Positions 9,756 to 19,011 of a stretch of DNA of 64,000 bases are shown one piece after another. This DNA comes from Paraburkholderia sabiae. GTDB taxonomy: Bacteria; Pseudomonadota; Gammaproteobacteria; Burkholderiales; Burkholderiaceae. The notes under the pieces are model-generated. The model was not told the DNA's origin. It did no database searches and saw nothing but the letters and a program-made list of their open reading frames with translations. The stretch is from NCBI RefSeq assembly GCF_030412785.1, contig NZ_CP125295.1, positions 5,456,001 to 5,520,000 on the forward strand. Reading direction: 5' to 3'. Numbering within the stretch: the stretch's first letter is position 1; each line of letters begins with the position of its first letter. The position numbers and the translations under genes are program-made.

Positions 9756-10388
9756 TTAACGCCGCATCAGATACGCGAGCAGGATTTCCGTATTCATCTG
9801 AATCACTTCGCTGCGCTCCGCAGCCGCGCTGAAATCGCGACCAAGCGTCGCTTCGAGCGTGAAGCGGTTCGATACGATGTAGTAGCCCATCCCCGAGAGC
9901 GTCACGTAAAAGCGCAGCGGATCGACATTCGAGCGGAACAGTCCGGCGCGTTGGCCGCGTTCGAGTATCGAGCCCAGCGTGGCAACGATCGGCGAGATCA
10001 TTTCCCGGATGCGCGTCGACTTCTGCATATAACGCGCCTCGTGCAGATTCTCGTTGTTCACGAGTCTCAGCAGTTCGGGATGATCGCGATAGTAGTCCCA
10101 CACGAAATGCGCAAGCCGCGTGACGGCCTCGACAGGCGCAACGCCTGCAAGGTCGAGCGTGCGCTCGGCTTCCGTGAGCGCGCTGAACGCATGTTCGAGG
10201 ACTGCCGTGAAGAGCTGCTCCTTGCTACCGAAGTAGTAATAGAGCATGCGTTCATTGGTCTCCGCGCGGCGGGCAATCTGGTCGACGCGTGCGCCGAACA
10301 ACCCACCATTCGCAAACTCTTCGGCTGCCGCAAGCAGAATGCGGCGACGGGTGCCTTCAGGATCTCTTTTGATTTTCGGCTGATTCAT
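9756..10388 (-). CDS. TetR family transcriptional regulator
   Basis: A 210-residue repressor-type regulator. The N-terminal helix-turn-helix is typical: TRRRILLAAAEEFANGGLFG, then VDQIARRAETNERMLYYYFG and SKEQLF (residues about 12-58). The C-terminal ligand domain is helical and includes FVWDYYRDHPELLRLV and RSNVDPLRFYVTLSG, resembling TetR_C domains of fatty-acid or aromatic-responsive regulators, but the effector is not predictable. MNQPKIKRD at 10388 is chosen as the start because the preceding 33 codons do not resemble the family. The ribosome site is weak. No target is obvious; the divergent neighbour is rsxB, 408 bases away. Confidence 0.9.
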   Translation of the reverse strand: MNQPKIKRDPEGTRRRILLAAAEEFANGGLFGARVDQIARRAETNERMLYYYFGSKEQLFTAVLEHAFSALTEAERTLDLAGVAPVEAVTRLAHFVWDYYRDHPELLRLVNNENLHEARYMQKSTRIREMISPIVATLGSILERGQRAGLFRSNVDPLRFYVTLSGMGYYIVSNRFTLEATLGRDFSAAAERSEVIQMNTEILLAYLMRR

Positions 10389-10796
10389 GGTGGCATGTGC
10401 TTCGTGAGCCGCGTTATCCGGATCGCTCGCTGTCCAATTGCATGGCCTTGCAACGGCGGCGCTGCGCGGGCTGGTTGGTGGGAACACCTTCCTGCGGTCT
10501 TACAAAAAAGCGCTTCGATTATGGCACATGCTTCGGTAATAACAACTGGGGAAATCGGCGATAATACGCAATTGGCCGCGCATTTGACCGATTGTGAAGG
10601 CGTCTGCTCTGCCGCGCTGGCAACTGCTTCGGCAACGGCCTCGCAGCACGGCGCCCCGATGTGCTTTGCACGCTGTCTCCGGGCGCGTCGAGCGCGCCTC
10701 GCGCAACGCCAATGGCGCAGTTGAAACCGCATCCATTGAACGCAAAACATTCGCCGCGCCGATAAGCGGCGACCGCACGTCCCCCACGTCCTGATC
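10389..10796. other. Divergent intergenic region, tetR-type to rsxB
   Basis: A 408-base gap between divergent genes. It holds a relatively AT-rich patch around 10500-10575 that may carry promoters. I see no clear palindromic operator, no RNA gene and no convincing coding frame. Confidence 0.4.
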
Positions 10797-11672
10797 GTGA
10801 CAGAGTCCAAAACATTCGCGGATCTCATCGAAGATCTGCTGCCCCAGACGCAATGCACGAAGTGCGGCTACCCCGACTGCCGTGCTTACGCCGAAGCCAT
10901 CGCCGAGAACGAGGCCAGCTACAACCAGTGCCCGCCCGGCGGCGCCGAGGGCGTCGCGCGTCTCGCGAAACTGCTCGGCAAGCCCGTCATCCCGCTCAAT
11001 CCGGACAATGGCGTCGAGCGTCCGAGGCCCGTCGCGTTCATCGATGAGAACCTGTGCATCGGCTGCACGCTGTGCATGCAGGCCTGTCCCGTCGACGCCA
11101 TCGTCGGCGCGCCGAAACAGATGCACACGATGGTCGCCGAACTCTGCACCGGCTGTGACCTCTGCGTGCCGCCCTGCCCCGTCGACTGCATCGCGATGAT
11201 CCCCGTGACGGGCGACAAGACGGGCTGGGACGCGTGGAGCGAACAGCAGGCGAACGACGCACGCGAGCGCCACGACGCGCGCCGCACGCGGCTCGCAGCG
11301 GAGCGCGAGGCGGCGGAAGCGCGCGCGGCCGCACGGCGCGCGGCGGCAGCAGCGACGGGCAGTTCGGCGGCTTCGGAGGCACCCGTCGCAGCCTCGTCGC
11401 CGACGGAACAGGCAGCGCCCGTCGCGCCCACGCCCGCCAACGACGCCGAAGCGAAAAAACGCGCGATCATTCAGGCTGCGCTCGAACGCGCACGCCAGAA
11501 GAAAGCGGACAACACCGCGCAAGGCCTGGGTCCGAAGAACACGACAAACGTCAGTGCAGACACGCAAGCCAAGATCGACGAAGTCGAAGCGCGCCGTCGC
11601 CGGCTAGGCATTGCCAACGACGATTCCGAATCAACGCCCAAGCAGAACAACGATCAACCCGACAAGTCCTGA
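10797..11672 (+). CDS. rsxB: RnfB/RsxB-type ferredoxin-like electron transport protein, stand-alone
   Basis: A 291-residue iron-sulfur protein related to the RnfB/RsxB subunit of the Rnf/Rsx membrane electron-transport complex. The first cluster motif is Cys20, Cys23, Cys28, Cys45; two ferredoxin-type 4Fe-4S motifs follow at Cys87/90/93/97 and Cys117/120/123/127. The hydrophobic N-terminal anchor of classical RnfB is absent, because the protein starts almost directly at the first cluster. Residues after about 160 form an Ala/Arg/Lys-rich tail of low complexity. The GTG start is at 10797. No other rsx/rnf gene is nearby; nth follows after 9 bases. A soluble electron carrier or a reducer of an Fe-S regulator such as SoxR is possible; the partner is unknown. 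Confidence 0.88.
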   Translation: MTESKTFADLIEDLLPQTQCTKCGYPDCRAYAEAIAENEASYNQCPPGGAEGVARLAKLLGKPVIPLNPDNGVERPRPVAFIDENLCIGCTLCMQACPVDAIVGAPKQMHTMVAELCTGCDLCVPPCPVDCIAMIPVTGDKTGWDAWSEQQANDARERHDARRTRLAAEREAAEARAAARRAAAAATGSSAASEAPVAASSPTEQAAPVAPTPANDAEAKKRAIIQAALERARQKKADNTAQGLGPKNTTNVSADTQAKIDEVEARRRRLGIANDDSESTPKQNNDQPDKS

Positions 11673-11681
11673 CTTCGCCGC

Positions 11682-12326
11682 ATGAACGCGACCAAACGAC
11701 GTGCAATCTTCGAGACGCTCCAAAGCCTGAACCCGCATCCTGAGACGGAACTGGAATACTCGACGCCGTTCGAGTTGCTGATCGCCGTGATGTTGTCGGC
11801 GCAAGCGACGGACGTCTCCGTGAACAAGGCGATGCGCCGGATGTTCCCCGTCGCGAACACGCCGCAGAAGGTGTTCGCGCTCGGCGAGGAAGGCGTCGCC
11901 GATTACATCAAGACGATCGGGTTGTATCGCACGAAAGCGAAGAACGTGATCGCGACGTGCCGCATCCTGCTCGACCAGTATGCGGGCGAAGTGCCTGCCG
12001 ATCGCGAGGCGCTCGAAAGCCTGCCGGGTGTCGGGCGCAAGACGGCGAACGTCGTGCTGAACATTGCGTTCGGCCAGCCGACCATTGCCGTCGATACGCA
12101 CATCTTTCGGGTTGCCAACCGAACGGGCCTCGCGCCCGGCAAGGACGTGCGCGCCGTCGAAGTCGCGCTGGAGAAATTCACGCCCAAGGAGTTCCTGCAC
12201 GACGCGCATCACTGGCTGATCCTGCACGGACGCTACGTGTGCAAGGCGCGACGGCCGGAATGCTGGCATTGCGTGATCGAGCCGCTGTGCGAGTTCAGGC
12301 CGAAGACGCCGCCGCCTGATCTCTAA
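11682..12326 (+). CDS. nth: Endonuclease III (bifunctional DNA glycosylase/AP lyase)
   Basis: A 214-residue base-excision repair enzyme that removes oxidised pyrimidines and cleaves the resulting abasic site by beta-elimination. The helix-hairpin-helix motif LPGVGRKTANVVL contains Lys120, and Asp138 lies in AVDTHIF, identical in position to the catalytic residues of the Escherichia coli enzyme. The C-terminal 4Fe-4S motif is Cys187, Cys194, Cys197 and Cys203. It lies 9 bases after rsxB and is presumably co-transcribed with it. In enterobacteria nth is also the last gene of the rsx operon, which makes this pairing a likely remnant of a shared ancestral order. Confidence 0.97.
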   Translation: MNATKRRAIFETLQSLNPHPETELEYSTPFELLIAVMLSAQATDVSVNKAMRRMFPVANTPQKVFALGEEGVADYIKTIGLYRTKAKNVIATCRILLDQYAGEVPADREALESLPGVGRKTANVVLNIAFGQPTIAVDTHIFRVANRTGLAPGKDVRAVEVALEKFTPKEFLHDAHHWLILHGRYVCKARRPECWHCVIEPLCEFRPKTPPPDL

Positions 12327-12452
12327 ACTCGCTCTGAACCCGCAGCCGCACCATCCGTCTGCGTGTGCGGGGGCCGCGGCGTAAAATGAATCGATCATGC
12401 TGCGCGCACAGCGCCACAAGCAGCGCCCCCACTCGCCTTTTACTGTCCGAAG

Positions 12453-12887
12453 ATGTTCAATCCCAGCCGCGACGAAGTCCGACGTTTTTTCACCGACACC
12501 TGGCGCAAGCAGCGCGCAGGTGAAATCCTGACGCCGCTCGAAGCGATCGCCGCCGACTGGATCGTCGAGCATCCCGAGTATCACGCCGAACTCGCCGATC
12601 CCGACGCCGCCTCGGCGCAGGACTACTCGCCCGAACGCGGCCAGACCAACCCGTTCTTGCATCTGTCGATGCACCTTGCCATCAGCGAGCAGTTGTCGAT
12701 CGATCAGCCGCCCGGCATCCGCGCCGCGCACGAGCGCCTCGCCGCGCGCCTCGGTTCGACGCACGACGCGCAGCACGCGATCATGGAGTGTCTCGGCGAA
12801 ACGATCTGGGAAGCACAGCGCACGAACACGCCGCCCGACACGGATGCGTATCTGCAGCGCATCGAGCGGCGCGCGACGCGCAACTGA
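12453..12887 (+). CDS. DUF1841 family protein
   Basis: A 144-residue soluble protein of the DUF1841 family, which is widespread in betaproteobacteria and has no known function. Family features seen are MFNPSRDEVRRFF at the start, WIVEHPEYHAEL around residues 38-49 and FLHLSMHLAISEQLSIDQP, whose histidines are spaced in a way that could bind a metal. It follows nth by 126 bases and ends at a strong terminator shared with the convergent cytochrome genes. Confidence 0.9.
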   Translation: MFNPSRDEVRRFFTDTWRKQRAGEILTPLEAIAADWIVEHPEYHAELADPDAASAQDYSPERGQTNPFLHLSMHLAISEQLSIDQPPGIRAAHERLAARLGSTHDAQHAIMECLGETIWEAQRTNTPPDTDAYLQRIERRATRN

Positions 12888-12925
12888 ACGGCCCGAACGT
12901 CCGCCGCGCGCACAATCCGTCGCCC

Positions 12926-12960
12926 AAAAACAAACACCCCGCAGTTGCGGGGTGTTTGTC
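12926..12960. terminator. Bidirectional terminator, DUF1841 gene / cytochrome c gene
   Basis: A perfect 12-bp stem (CAAACACCCCGC with GCGGGGTGTTTG, 12931-12958) around an AGTT loop, preceded by an A-run that acts as a T-run on the minus strand. Confidence 0.9.
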
Positions 12961-12982
12961 TTGAGCCATCAGCCGGCGCGGC

Positions 12983-13366
12983 TTACTTCTTCTGCACCAG
13001 ATCGCCGTTCAGCGATTCGATATACGCGGCCAGATCCTTCATGTCGCTCTGCGACAGGCTTTGCACCTGCGCCTGCATGATCGCGTTGTTGCGGCCCAGA
13101 TGCGGGTTGCCCGTGCCCATCTGGTACTGGCGCAGCGCCCAGTAGATATAGTCGGAATGTTGCCCGGCGAGCTTCGGATATTCGGGGCTCACGGGCTTGT
13201 TCAGGTTCGGGCCGTGGCAGGCCGCGCAGTTGTGGCTCTCGGAAAGCACCTTGCCGTTGCCGGCATCCGCCGCGTGCGCGTTCGATGCGACGACAAAACC
13301 GGCCAGCGCGAGCGTCGCGCATGCAGCCTTGACCACCGTATGAAGTGCGTGGGGATGCTTCTTCAT
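12983..13366 (-). CDS. Monoheme class I cytochrome c (c4/c553-like), second of a pair
   Basis: A 127-residue periplasmic electron carrier. A signal peptide covers about residues 1-32 and ends AHA-A. The single heme site is CAACH at residues 47-51. The motif PKLAGQHSDYIYWALRQY, with an axial-Met candidate in YQMGTGNPH, is characteristic of cytochrome c4-type domains. It lies 110 bases downstream of another monoheme cytochrome on the same strand. The two heme motifs sit at the same residue numbers, and the proteins look like two halves of a diheme c4 encoded separately. A terminal-oxidase donor role is likely but not shown. Confidence 0.9.
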   Translation of the reverse strand: MKKHPHALHTVVKAACATLALAGFVVASNAHAADAGNGKVLSESHNCAACHGPNLNKPVSPEYPKLAGQHSDYIYWALRQYQMGTGNPHLGRNNAIMQAQVQSLSQSDMKDLAAYIESLNGDLVQKK

Positions 13367-13476
13367 GGATTCTCCTTGTCGACGGGAGCCAGCGCTTTGG
13401 CGCTTACCGCCGTCCCATGCAAACTGGTTGCGGCCGCGAAGTGGATCGGCACATGACGCTTGTCATGCGACGTCGA

Positions 13477-13857
13477 TCACTTGTCGGGATTGTTCTTCGA
13501 AGAGGCTGTCTGCGCCGAGTAGTACGCGGCGATGTCAGCGATGTCCTGATCGGACAGCGACGAGGCGACCGCGTGCATCGTGTCGAAATGGCGGTCGCCC
13601 TTCTTGTAGGCGTGCAACGCGTTTTCGATGTAGGTCTGATTCTGGCCGCCCAGCATCGGCACCCGATACACCTCGGGGTAAGCCGTCCGATAGTCTGGAA
13701 TACCGTGACAGCCGATACACATCGCGACCTTGCCCTGGCCCGCCTTGGCATTGCCCACGATATCCGCTGCCTGCACGGTTGCCGCCGAAGTTGCCGCAAA
13801 ACCCGCGAACACCGACATCGCTGCAATCACGACATGTTTGCCGACGAATCTGTTCAT
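13477..13857 (-). CDS. Monoheme class I cytochrome c (c4/c553-like), first of a pair
   Basis: A 126-residue secreted cytochrome. The start at 13857 is supported by AAAGAG a few bases upstream and by the signal peptide MNRFVGKHVVIAAMSVFAGF, ending about VQA-A. Heme binding is at CIGCH, residues 47-51. Downstream, MLGGQNQTYIENALHAYKKG parallels the PKLAGQ segment of its neighbour, followed by the usual C-terminal helix SLSDQDIADIAAYYS. It is probably co-transcribed with the cytochrome gene that follows. The upstream neighbour on the opposite strand is a MoxR/CoxE pair. Confidence 0.9.
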   Translation of the reverse strand: MNRFVGKHVVIAAMSVFAGFAATSAATVQAADIVGNAKAGQGKVAMCIGCHGIPDYRTAYPEVYRVPMLGGQNQTYIENALHAYKKGDRHFDTMHAVASSLSDQDIADIAAYYSAQTASSKNNPDK

Positions 13858-14230
13858 AGCTCTTTTAACCTGGCTTGAGGGGGAACGGGCGCCCAAAAAG
13901 GCAACGGCCTGCTCCGTTGTACTTGTCGGGGTTGCCACGCAGGCCAAAAAAATCGGCCCAATTGTACCGCGACGCCGCGCCGGGCGTCCACCGGAGGCAG
14001 CCCGAGTCCTTTGCCGGCAAAGCGCCGCGCCACAAGGCGCGGCACGCACGCCGGCGCGCGGCCGCCACATCCGCCGCCAGGCCTGGCGCGGCGGATTGCC
14101 GCATGCGGAAATCCGTCCCTTGCACGCGCCGCGCGCACCATCCGACGCGGCTGACACCTTACGCGAGCCCGCCAGAGCACAACAGGGCTTCTGACTTATA
14201 CTGGAATTTTTCCCGAACGGGCGTCCAGTC

Positions 14231-15073
14231 ATGCGTTTCGAAGGCTCATCGCAATACGTCGCCACCGACGACCTCAAGCTCGCGGTCAACGCCGCAATGA
14301 CGCTGAAGCGGCCGCTGCTCATCAAGGGCGAGCCGGGCACGGGCAAGACGATGCTCGCGGAGGAAGTCGCGGCTGCCCTCGACATGCCGCTGTTGCAGTG
14401 GCACATCAAGTCCACCACGAAGGCGCAGCAGGGTCTGTACGAATACGACGCGGTCTCGCGCCTGCGCGATTCGCAGCTCGGCGACGAGCGCGTGAAAGAC
14501 ATTCGCAACTACATCGTCAAGGGCGTGCTGTGGCAGGCGTTCGAGTCGGAGCAGCAGTCGGTGCTGCTGATCGACGAAATCGACAAGGCCGACATCGAAT
14601 TTCCGAACGACCTGCTGCGCGAACTCGACCGGATGGAGTTCTACGTGTACGAGACGCGCGAGCTCGTGAAGGCGAAACATCGTCCGCTCGTCATCATCAC
14701 GTCGAACAACGAGAAGGAACTGCCCGACGCGTTCCTGCGCCGCTGCTTCTTCCACTACATCAAGTTCCCCGATCCGTCGACGATGACGCAGATCGTCGAA
14801 GTCCACTACCCCGGCATCAAGCAGGATCTGCTGCGCGCCGCGATGGAAAGCTTCTTCGAGTTGCGCAACGTGTCGGGCCTGAAGAAAAAGCCGTCCACGT
14901 CCGAACTGCTCGACTGGCTCAAGCTGCTGCTCGCCGAAGACATTCCACCCGAAGCGCTGCGCTCGAAGGACCAGAAGCAGATCGTGCCGCCGCTGCACGG
15001 CGCGCTGCTGAAGAACGAACAGGACGTGAGCCTGTTCGAGCGGCTGGTTTTCATGAACCGCAACAACCGCTGA
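14231..15073 (+). CDS. MoxR-family AAA+ ATPase
   Basis: A 280-residue AAA+ ATPase of the MoxR group, which acts as a chaperone for metal insertion or complex assembly together with a VWA-domain partner. Walker A is GEPGTGKT at residues 33-40 and Walker B is LLIDEIDKAD around 112-121. Sensor 1 is IITSNNEKELPDAFLRRC. The next gene, 25 bases downstream, encodes exactly such a VWA partner. In Oligotropha carboxidovorans the related CoxD/CoxE proteins mature the CO dehydrogenase active site; the client here is unknown, since no such enzyme lies in the window. Confidence 0.9.
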   Translation: MRFEGSSQYVATDDLKLAVNAAMTLKRPLLIKGEPGTGKTMLAEEVAAALDMPLLQWHIKSTTKAQQGLYEYDAVSRLRDSQLGDERVKDIRNYIVKGVLWQAFESEQQSVLLIDEIDKADIEFPNDLLRELDRMEFYVYETRELVKAKHRPLVIITSNNEKELPDAFLRRCFFHYIKFPDPSTMTQIVEVHYPGIKQDLLRAAMESFFELRNVSGLKKKPSTSELLDWLKLLLAEDIPPEALRSKDQKQIVPPLHGALLKNEQDVSLFERLVFMNRNNR

Positions 15074-15098
15074 AGCGCGCAGACCGAGGAGACACGGC

Positions 15099-16274
15099 AT
15101 GCTGATCGACTTTTTCTACACGCTGCGCGCCGCGAAGCTGCCCGTCTCCGTGAAGGAGTATCTGACGCTGCTCGAAGCGCTGAAGGAAAGCGTGATCCAG
15201 CCGTCGCTCGACGACTTCTACTACCTCGCGCGCATGACGCTCGTGAAGGACGAGCAGTATTTCGACAAGTTCGATCAGGCGTTCGGCGCGTATTTCAACG
15301 GCGTCGCGCTGAAGACCGACCTCGCGCTCGACGTGCCGCTCGACTGGCTCAAGAAGAAGCTGCAGCGCGATCTGAGCGCGGAAGAAAAAGCGCAGATCGA
15401 AAAGATGGGCGGCCTCGACAAGCTGATGGAGCGCCTGAAAGAACTCTTCGACGAACAGAAAGAGCGTCACGAAGGCGGCAGCAAGTGGATCGGCACGGGC
15501 GGCACGTCGCCGTTCGGCAATGGCGGCTACAACCCGGAAGGCATCCGCATCGGCGGCGAATCGACGGGTGGCCGCACGGCCGTGAAGGTGTGGGATCAGC
15601 GCGCGTATCGCGATTACGACGATCAGGTCGAGATCGGCACGCGCAACATCAAGGTTGCGCTGCGGCGTCTGCGCCGTTTCGCACGCGAAGGCGCCGCCGA
15701 AGAACTCGATCTGCCCGACACGATCCGCAGCACGGCCGCGAACGCCGGCTGGCTCGACATCAAGATGGTCCCGGAGCGGCACAACAACGTGAAGGTGCTG
15801 ATGCTGCTCGACGTCGGCGGATCGATGGACGATCACATCCGGCGCACGGAAGAGCTGTTCTCGGCGGCGAAGGCGGAGTTCAAGCACCTCGAGTTCTACT
15901 ATTTCCACAACTGCGTCTACGACTTCCTGTGGAAGAACAACCGCCGCCGGCACGTCGAGCGCCTCGCGACGTGGGACATGCTTCACAAGTTCACGCCCGA
16001 CTACAAGCTGATCTTCGTCGGCGACGCGACGATGAGCCCGTACGAAGTGCTGCAGCCGGGCGGCTCGGTCGAATACAACAACGCCGAGGCGGGCGCCGTG
16101 TGGCTGCGCCGTATCGCCGATCATTTCCCGCATCACGTGTGGCTGAACCCCGAGCCGGAAGGCTTGTGGGAATATCGGCAGTCGGTGTCGGTTATACGTG
16201 AAGTGCTCGGCCACCGGATGTATCCGCTCACGCTCGCCGGCCTCGAAACGGCGATGCGCATGCTAAGCAAGTAA
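15099..16274 (+). CDS. CoxE-like VWA domain protein
   Basis: A 391-residue protein of the CoxE group (PF05762), partner of the MoxR ATPase just upstream. The von Willebrand A domain is in the C-terminal half; its metal-ion-dependent adhesion motif reads LLDVGGSMDDH (about residues 233-244), the usual CoxE variant of DxSxS. The segment before it (residues about 105-135) is charged and helical. The ATG follows an AGGAG ribosome site. With the MoxR gene it forms a two-gene unit; the cytochrome c genes next door are on the other strand. Confidence 0.88.
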   Translation: MLIDFFYTLRAAKLPVSVKEYLTLLEALKESVIQPSLDDFYYLARMTLVKDEQYFDKFDQAFGAYFNGVALKTDLALDVPLDWLKKKLQRDLSAEEKAQIEKMGGLDKLMERLKELFDEQKERHEGGSKWIGTGGTSPFGNGGYNPEGIRIGGESTGGRTAVKVWDQRAYRDYDDQVEIGTRNIKVALRRLRRFAREGAAEELDLPDTIRSTAANAGWLDIKMVPERHNNVKVLMLLDVGGSMDDHIRRTEELFSAAKAEFKHLEFYYFHNCVYDFLWKNNRRRHVERLATWDMLHKFTPDYKLIFVGDATMSPYEVLQPGGSVEYNNAEAGAVWLRRIADHFPHHVWLNPEPEGLWEYRQSVSVIREVLGHRMYPLTLAGLETAMRMLSK

Positions 16275-16396
16275 ACTCTCCGGCTTTTCGCCCATCGCAT
16301 CGAGCCGCGGCGCGCCGCCCGCGGCCGCCCGACGCTGCGCCGCTCGCGTAGCCGGCATATCTCAACTACACCTACAGCAACACAGAGACACGCAGG

Positions 16397-17608
16397 ATGA
16401 CCTCTTCCTCCCCCGATTTTTCGAGCGCCACGCGCGCGCCGCTGCGCCCGTTCGGCGATACCTCGCTGTCCGCCATCGTCGCCGGCTTCGTCGCAATGAT
16501 GACGGGCTACACCAGTTCGCTCGTGCTGATGTTCCAGGCGGGCCGCGCCGCGCATCTCACCGATGCGCAGATTTCGTCGTGGATCTGGGCGCTGTCGATG
16601 GGCATGGCGCTCTGCACGATCGGTCTGTCACTGCGCTTTCGCGCGCCGATCGTCGTCGCGTGGTCGACGCCGGGCGCGGCGCTGCTAGTCTCGTCGCTGC
16701 CGCATGTCGCGTATCCGGAGGCCGTCGGCGCGTTTGTGGTGTGCGCGCTGCTGCTGACGCTGGTCGGCCTGACCGGCTGGTTCGACACGCTGATGAAGCG
16801 GATCCCCGCGGGCATCGCAGCGGCGCTGCTGGCGGGGATCCTGTTCGAAATCGGCATCGAGATTTTCCGCGCTGCGCAATTCCAGACGGCGCTCGTGCTG
16901 GCGATGTTCTTCACGTATCTCTTCATCAAGCGCCTTGCATCGCGCTATGCGATCGTCGCGACGCTCGTCGTCGGCACGGTCGTTGCGGGCGCGCTCGGTC
17001 TGCTCGATTTCAGCCGCTTTCACGTGGCCTTCGCCGTGCCCGTGCTGACGGTGCCCGCGTTTTCGCTGTCGGCGGTGATCAGCATCGGCATTCCGCTGTT
17101 CGTGGTGGCAATGGCGTCGCAGAACGTGCCCGGCATCGCCGTGCTGCGCGCCGACGGCTACCAGACGCCGTCCGCGCCGCTGATCTCGACGACGGGCGCC
17201 GCGTCCCTGCTGCTCGCGCCGTTCGGCTCGCACGGCGTGAATCTCGCGGCGATCACGGCCGCCATCTGCACCGGTCGCGAGGCGCACGAAGATCACTCAA
17301 AGCGCTACATGGCCGCCGTCTGGTGCGGCATGTTCTACCTGATCGCGGGCATTTTTGGCGCGACGATCGCCGCGCTGTTCGGCTCGCTGCCGAAGGCGCT
17401 GGTGGTCTCGGTGGCGGCGCTCGCGCTGTTCGGCTCGATCATGAGCGGCCTCACCAACGCGATGCACGACGCACGGCAGCGCGAAGCCGCGCTCGTCACG
17501 TTCATGGTGACGGCGTCGGGTCTTACGTTGCTGTCCATCGGCTCGGCGTTCTGGGGCCTCGTCGCCGGACTGGTCACGCATGCCGTGCTGAATGCGCGGC
17601 GTGCATGA
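16397..17608 (+). CDS. BenE family benzoate/H+ symporter-type transporter
   Basis: A 403-residue inner-membrane protein of the BenE family, with about 11-12 predicted transmembrane helices. Family signatures seen are GFVAMMTGYTSSLVLMFQA near the N-terminus, APIVVAWSTPGAALL around residues 75-90 and VPGIAVLRADGY around 238-249. Members import benzoate or related aromatic acids by proton symport. No benzoate catabolic gene lies in the window, so the substrate is open and no gene symbol is given. The gene is alone between the CoxE-like gene and transaldolase. Confidence 0.88.
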   Translation: MTSSSPDFSSATRAPLRPFGDTSLSAIVAGFVAMMTGYTSSLVLMFQAGRAAHLTDAQISSWIWALSMGMALCTIGLSLRFRAPIVVAWSTPGAALLVSSLPHVAYPEAVGAFVVCALLLTLVGLTGWFDTLMKRIPAGIAAALLAGILFEIGIEIFRAAQFQTALVLAMFFTYLFIKRLASRYAIVATLVVGTVVAGALGLLDFSRFHVAFAVPVLTVPAFSLSAVISIGIPLFVVAMASQNVPGIAVLRADGYQTPSAPLISTTGAASLLLAPFGSHGVNLAAITAAICTGREAHEDHSKRYMAAVWCGMFYLIAGIFGATIAALFGSLPKALVVSVAALALFGSIMSGLTNAMHDARQREAALVTFMVTASGLTLLSIGSAFWGLVAGLVTHAVLNARRA

Positions 17609-17858
17609 TATTCACGCGAACGTAAGGCTGGGCGAAGCTGTCCAATCTGCCGTGAGCGGCCCCAGCCTAAACCGCCCCTGTCAAACCAGCATCACCCGAT
17701 CCGCCATAGAATAGAAGTATCGGGCGGCGTTCCACGGTAAGATTTCCTGCTGCAACGTGGACACCGCAGATGACGCGTGCCTGCGGCCAGAGCGGCCCGG
17801 CGCCGCGTCATCATTCCCTGGACCTCGGCGCGCGTGCGCCTCGAAGCGAAGGCTCGAC

Positions 17859-18812
17859 ATGACTACTGCACTCGATCAACTCAAGCAATACACCACGGTC
17901 GTCGCGGACACCGGCGACTTCCAGCAACTCGCGCAGTACAAGCCGCAGGACGCGACGACGAATCCGTCGCTGGTCCTGAAGGCCGTGCAGAAGGACGACT
18001 ACAAGCCGCTGCTCGAAAAGACCGTGCGCGATCACGCATCGAAGCCCGTCGGCGCGATCATCGACAATCTGCTGATCGCCTTCGGCACCGAAATCCTCAA
18101 GATCGTCCCGGGCCGCGTGTCGACGGAAGTCGATGCACGCCTGTCGTTCGACACGAAAGCGTCGATCGCCAAGGGTCATGAACTGATCAAGATGTACGAA
18201 GCGCAGGGCATCGGCCGCGAGCGCGTGCTGATCAAGCTCGCGTCGACGTGGGAAGGCATCCGCGCCGCCGAAGTGCTGCAGAAGGACGGCATCAAGTGCA
18301 ACATGACGCTGCTGTTCTCGCTGGCGCAGGCCGTCGCCGCCGCCGAAGCGGGCGCGCAGCTGATCTCGCCGTTCGTCGGCCGCATCTACGACTGGTACAA
18401 GAAGAGCGCGGGCAGCAACTGGGACGAAGCGCGCGACGGCGGCGCGAACGATCCGGGCGTGCAGTCGGTGCGCCGCATTTACGCGTACTACAAGAAGCAC
18501 GGCTTCAAGACGGAAGTGATGGGCGCGAGCTTCCGTACGACGAGCCAGATTCTCGAACTCGCCGGCTGCGATCTGCTGACGATCAGCCCCGATCTGCTGC
18601 AAAAGCTGCATGACAGCACGGACAAGATCGAGCGCAAGCTGTCCCCGGAAGCGAGCAAGAACGCCGACATCGAGCGCGTGCCGACGGACGAAGCATCGTT
18701 CCGCTTCCTCGTCAACGACGACGCGATGGCGACCGAAAAGCTCGCCGAAGGTATCCGCACGTTCGCTGCGGACGCGATCAAGCTCGAAAAGGTGATCGAA
18801 GGGCTGCGCTAA
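17859..18812 (+). CDS. tal: Transaldolase
   Basis: A 317-residue class I aldolase of the non-oxidative pentose phosphate pathway. It transfers a dihydroxyacetone unit from sedoheptulose 7-phosphate to glyceraldehyde 3-phosphate. The Schiff-base lysine is Lys126 in [12 protein letters not shown] (Lys132 in the Escherichia coli TalB numbering); other signatures are [12 protein letters not shown] and [18 protein letters not shown]. The start MTTALDQLK at 17859 fits the family; an open frame 34 codons longer does not. The gene ends at a strong hairpin terminator. Confidence 0.96.
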   Translation: MTTALDQLKQYTTVVADTGDFQQLAQYKPQDATTNPSLVLKAVQKDDYKPLLEKTVRDHASKPVGAIIDNLLIAFGTEILKIVPGRVSTEVDARLSFDTKASIAKGHELIKMYEAQGIGRERVLIKLASTWEGIRAAEVLQKDGIKCNMTLLFSLAQAVAAAEAGAQLISPFVGRIYDWYKKSAGSNWDEARDGGANDPGVQSVRRIYAYYKKHGFKTEVMGASFRTTSQILELAGCDLLTISPDLLQKLHDSTDKIERKLSPEASKNADIERVPTDEASFRFLVNDDAMATEKLAEGIRTFAADAIKLEKVIEGLR

Positions 18813-18845
18813 GCCGCTTCGCATCTTTCGCTGAATTCGCTGGAT

Positions 18846-18882
18846 AAAGCGCGCGCGGCCCGCAAGGCTGCGCGCGCTTTTT
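18846..18882 (+). terminator. Terminator of tal
   Basis: AAAGCGCGCGC pairs with GCGCGCGCTTT and is followed by further Ts, a canonical intrinsic terminator 33 bases past the stop codon. Confidence 0.9.
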
Positions 18883-19011
18883 GTTTGGCCCGCCCTTCCC
18901 CGTTCACCCGTCAACACAGATTCACAATCGACGCTGCAGCGACGACTACAATCGTTGGCACGCGTGCGTTCGGGTTCGCATCGAACGGCGCGCCTATCGA
19001 AGGAGACATCG

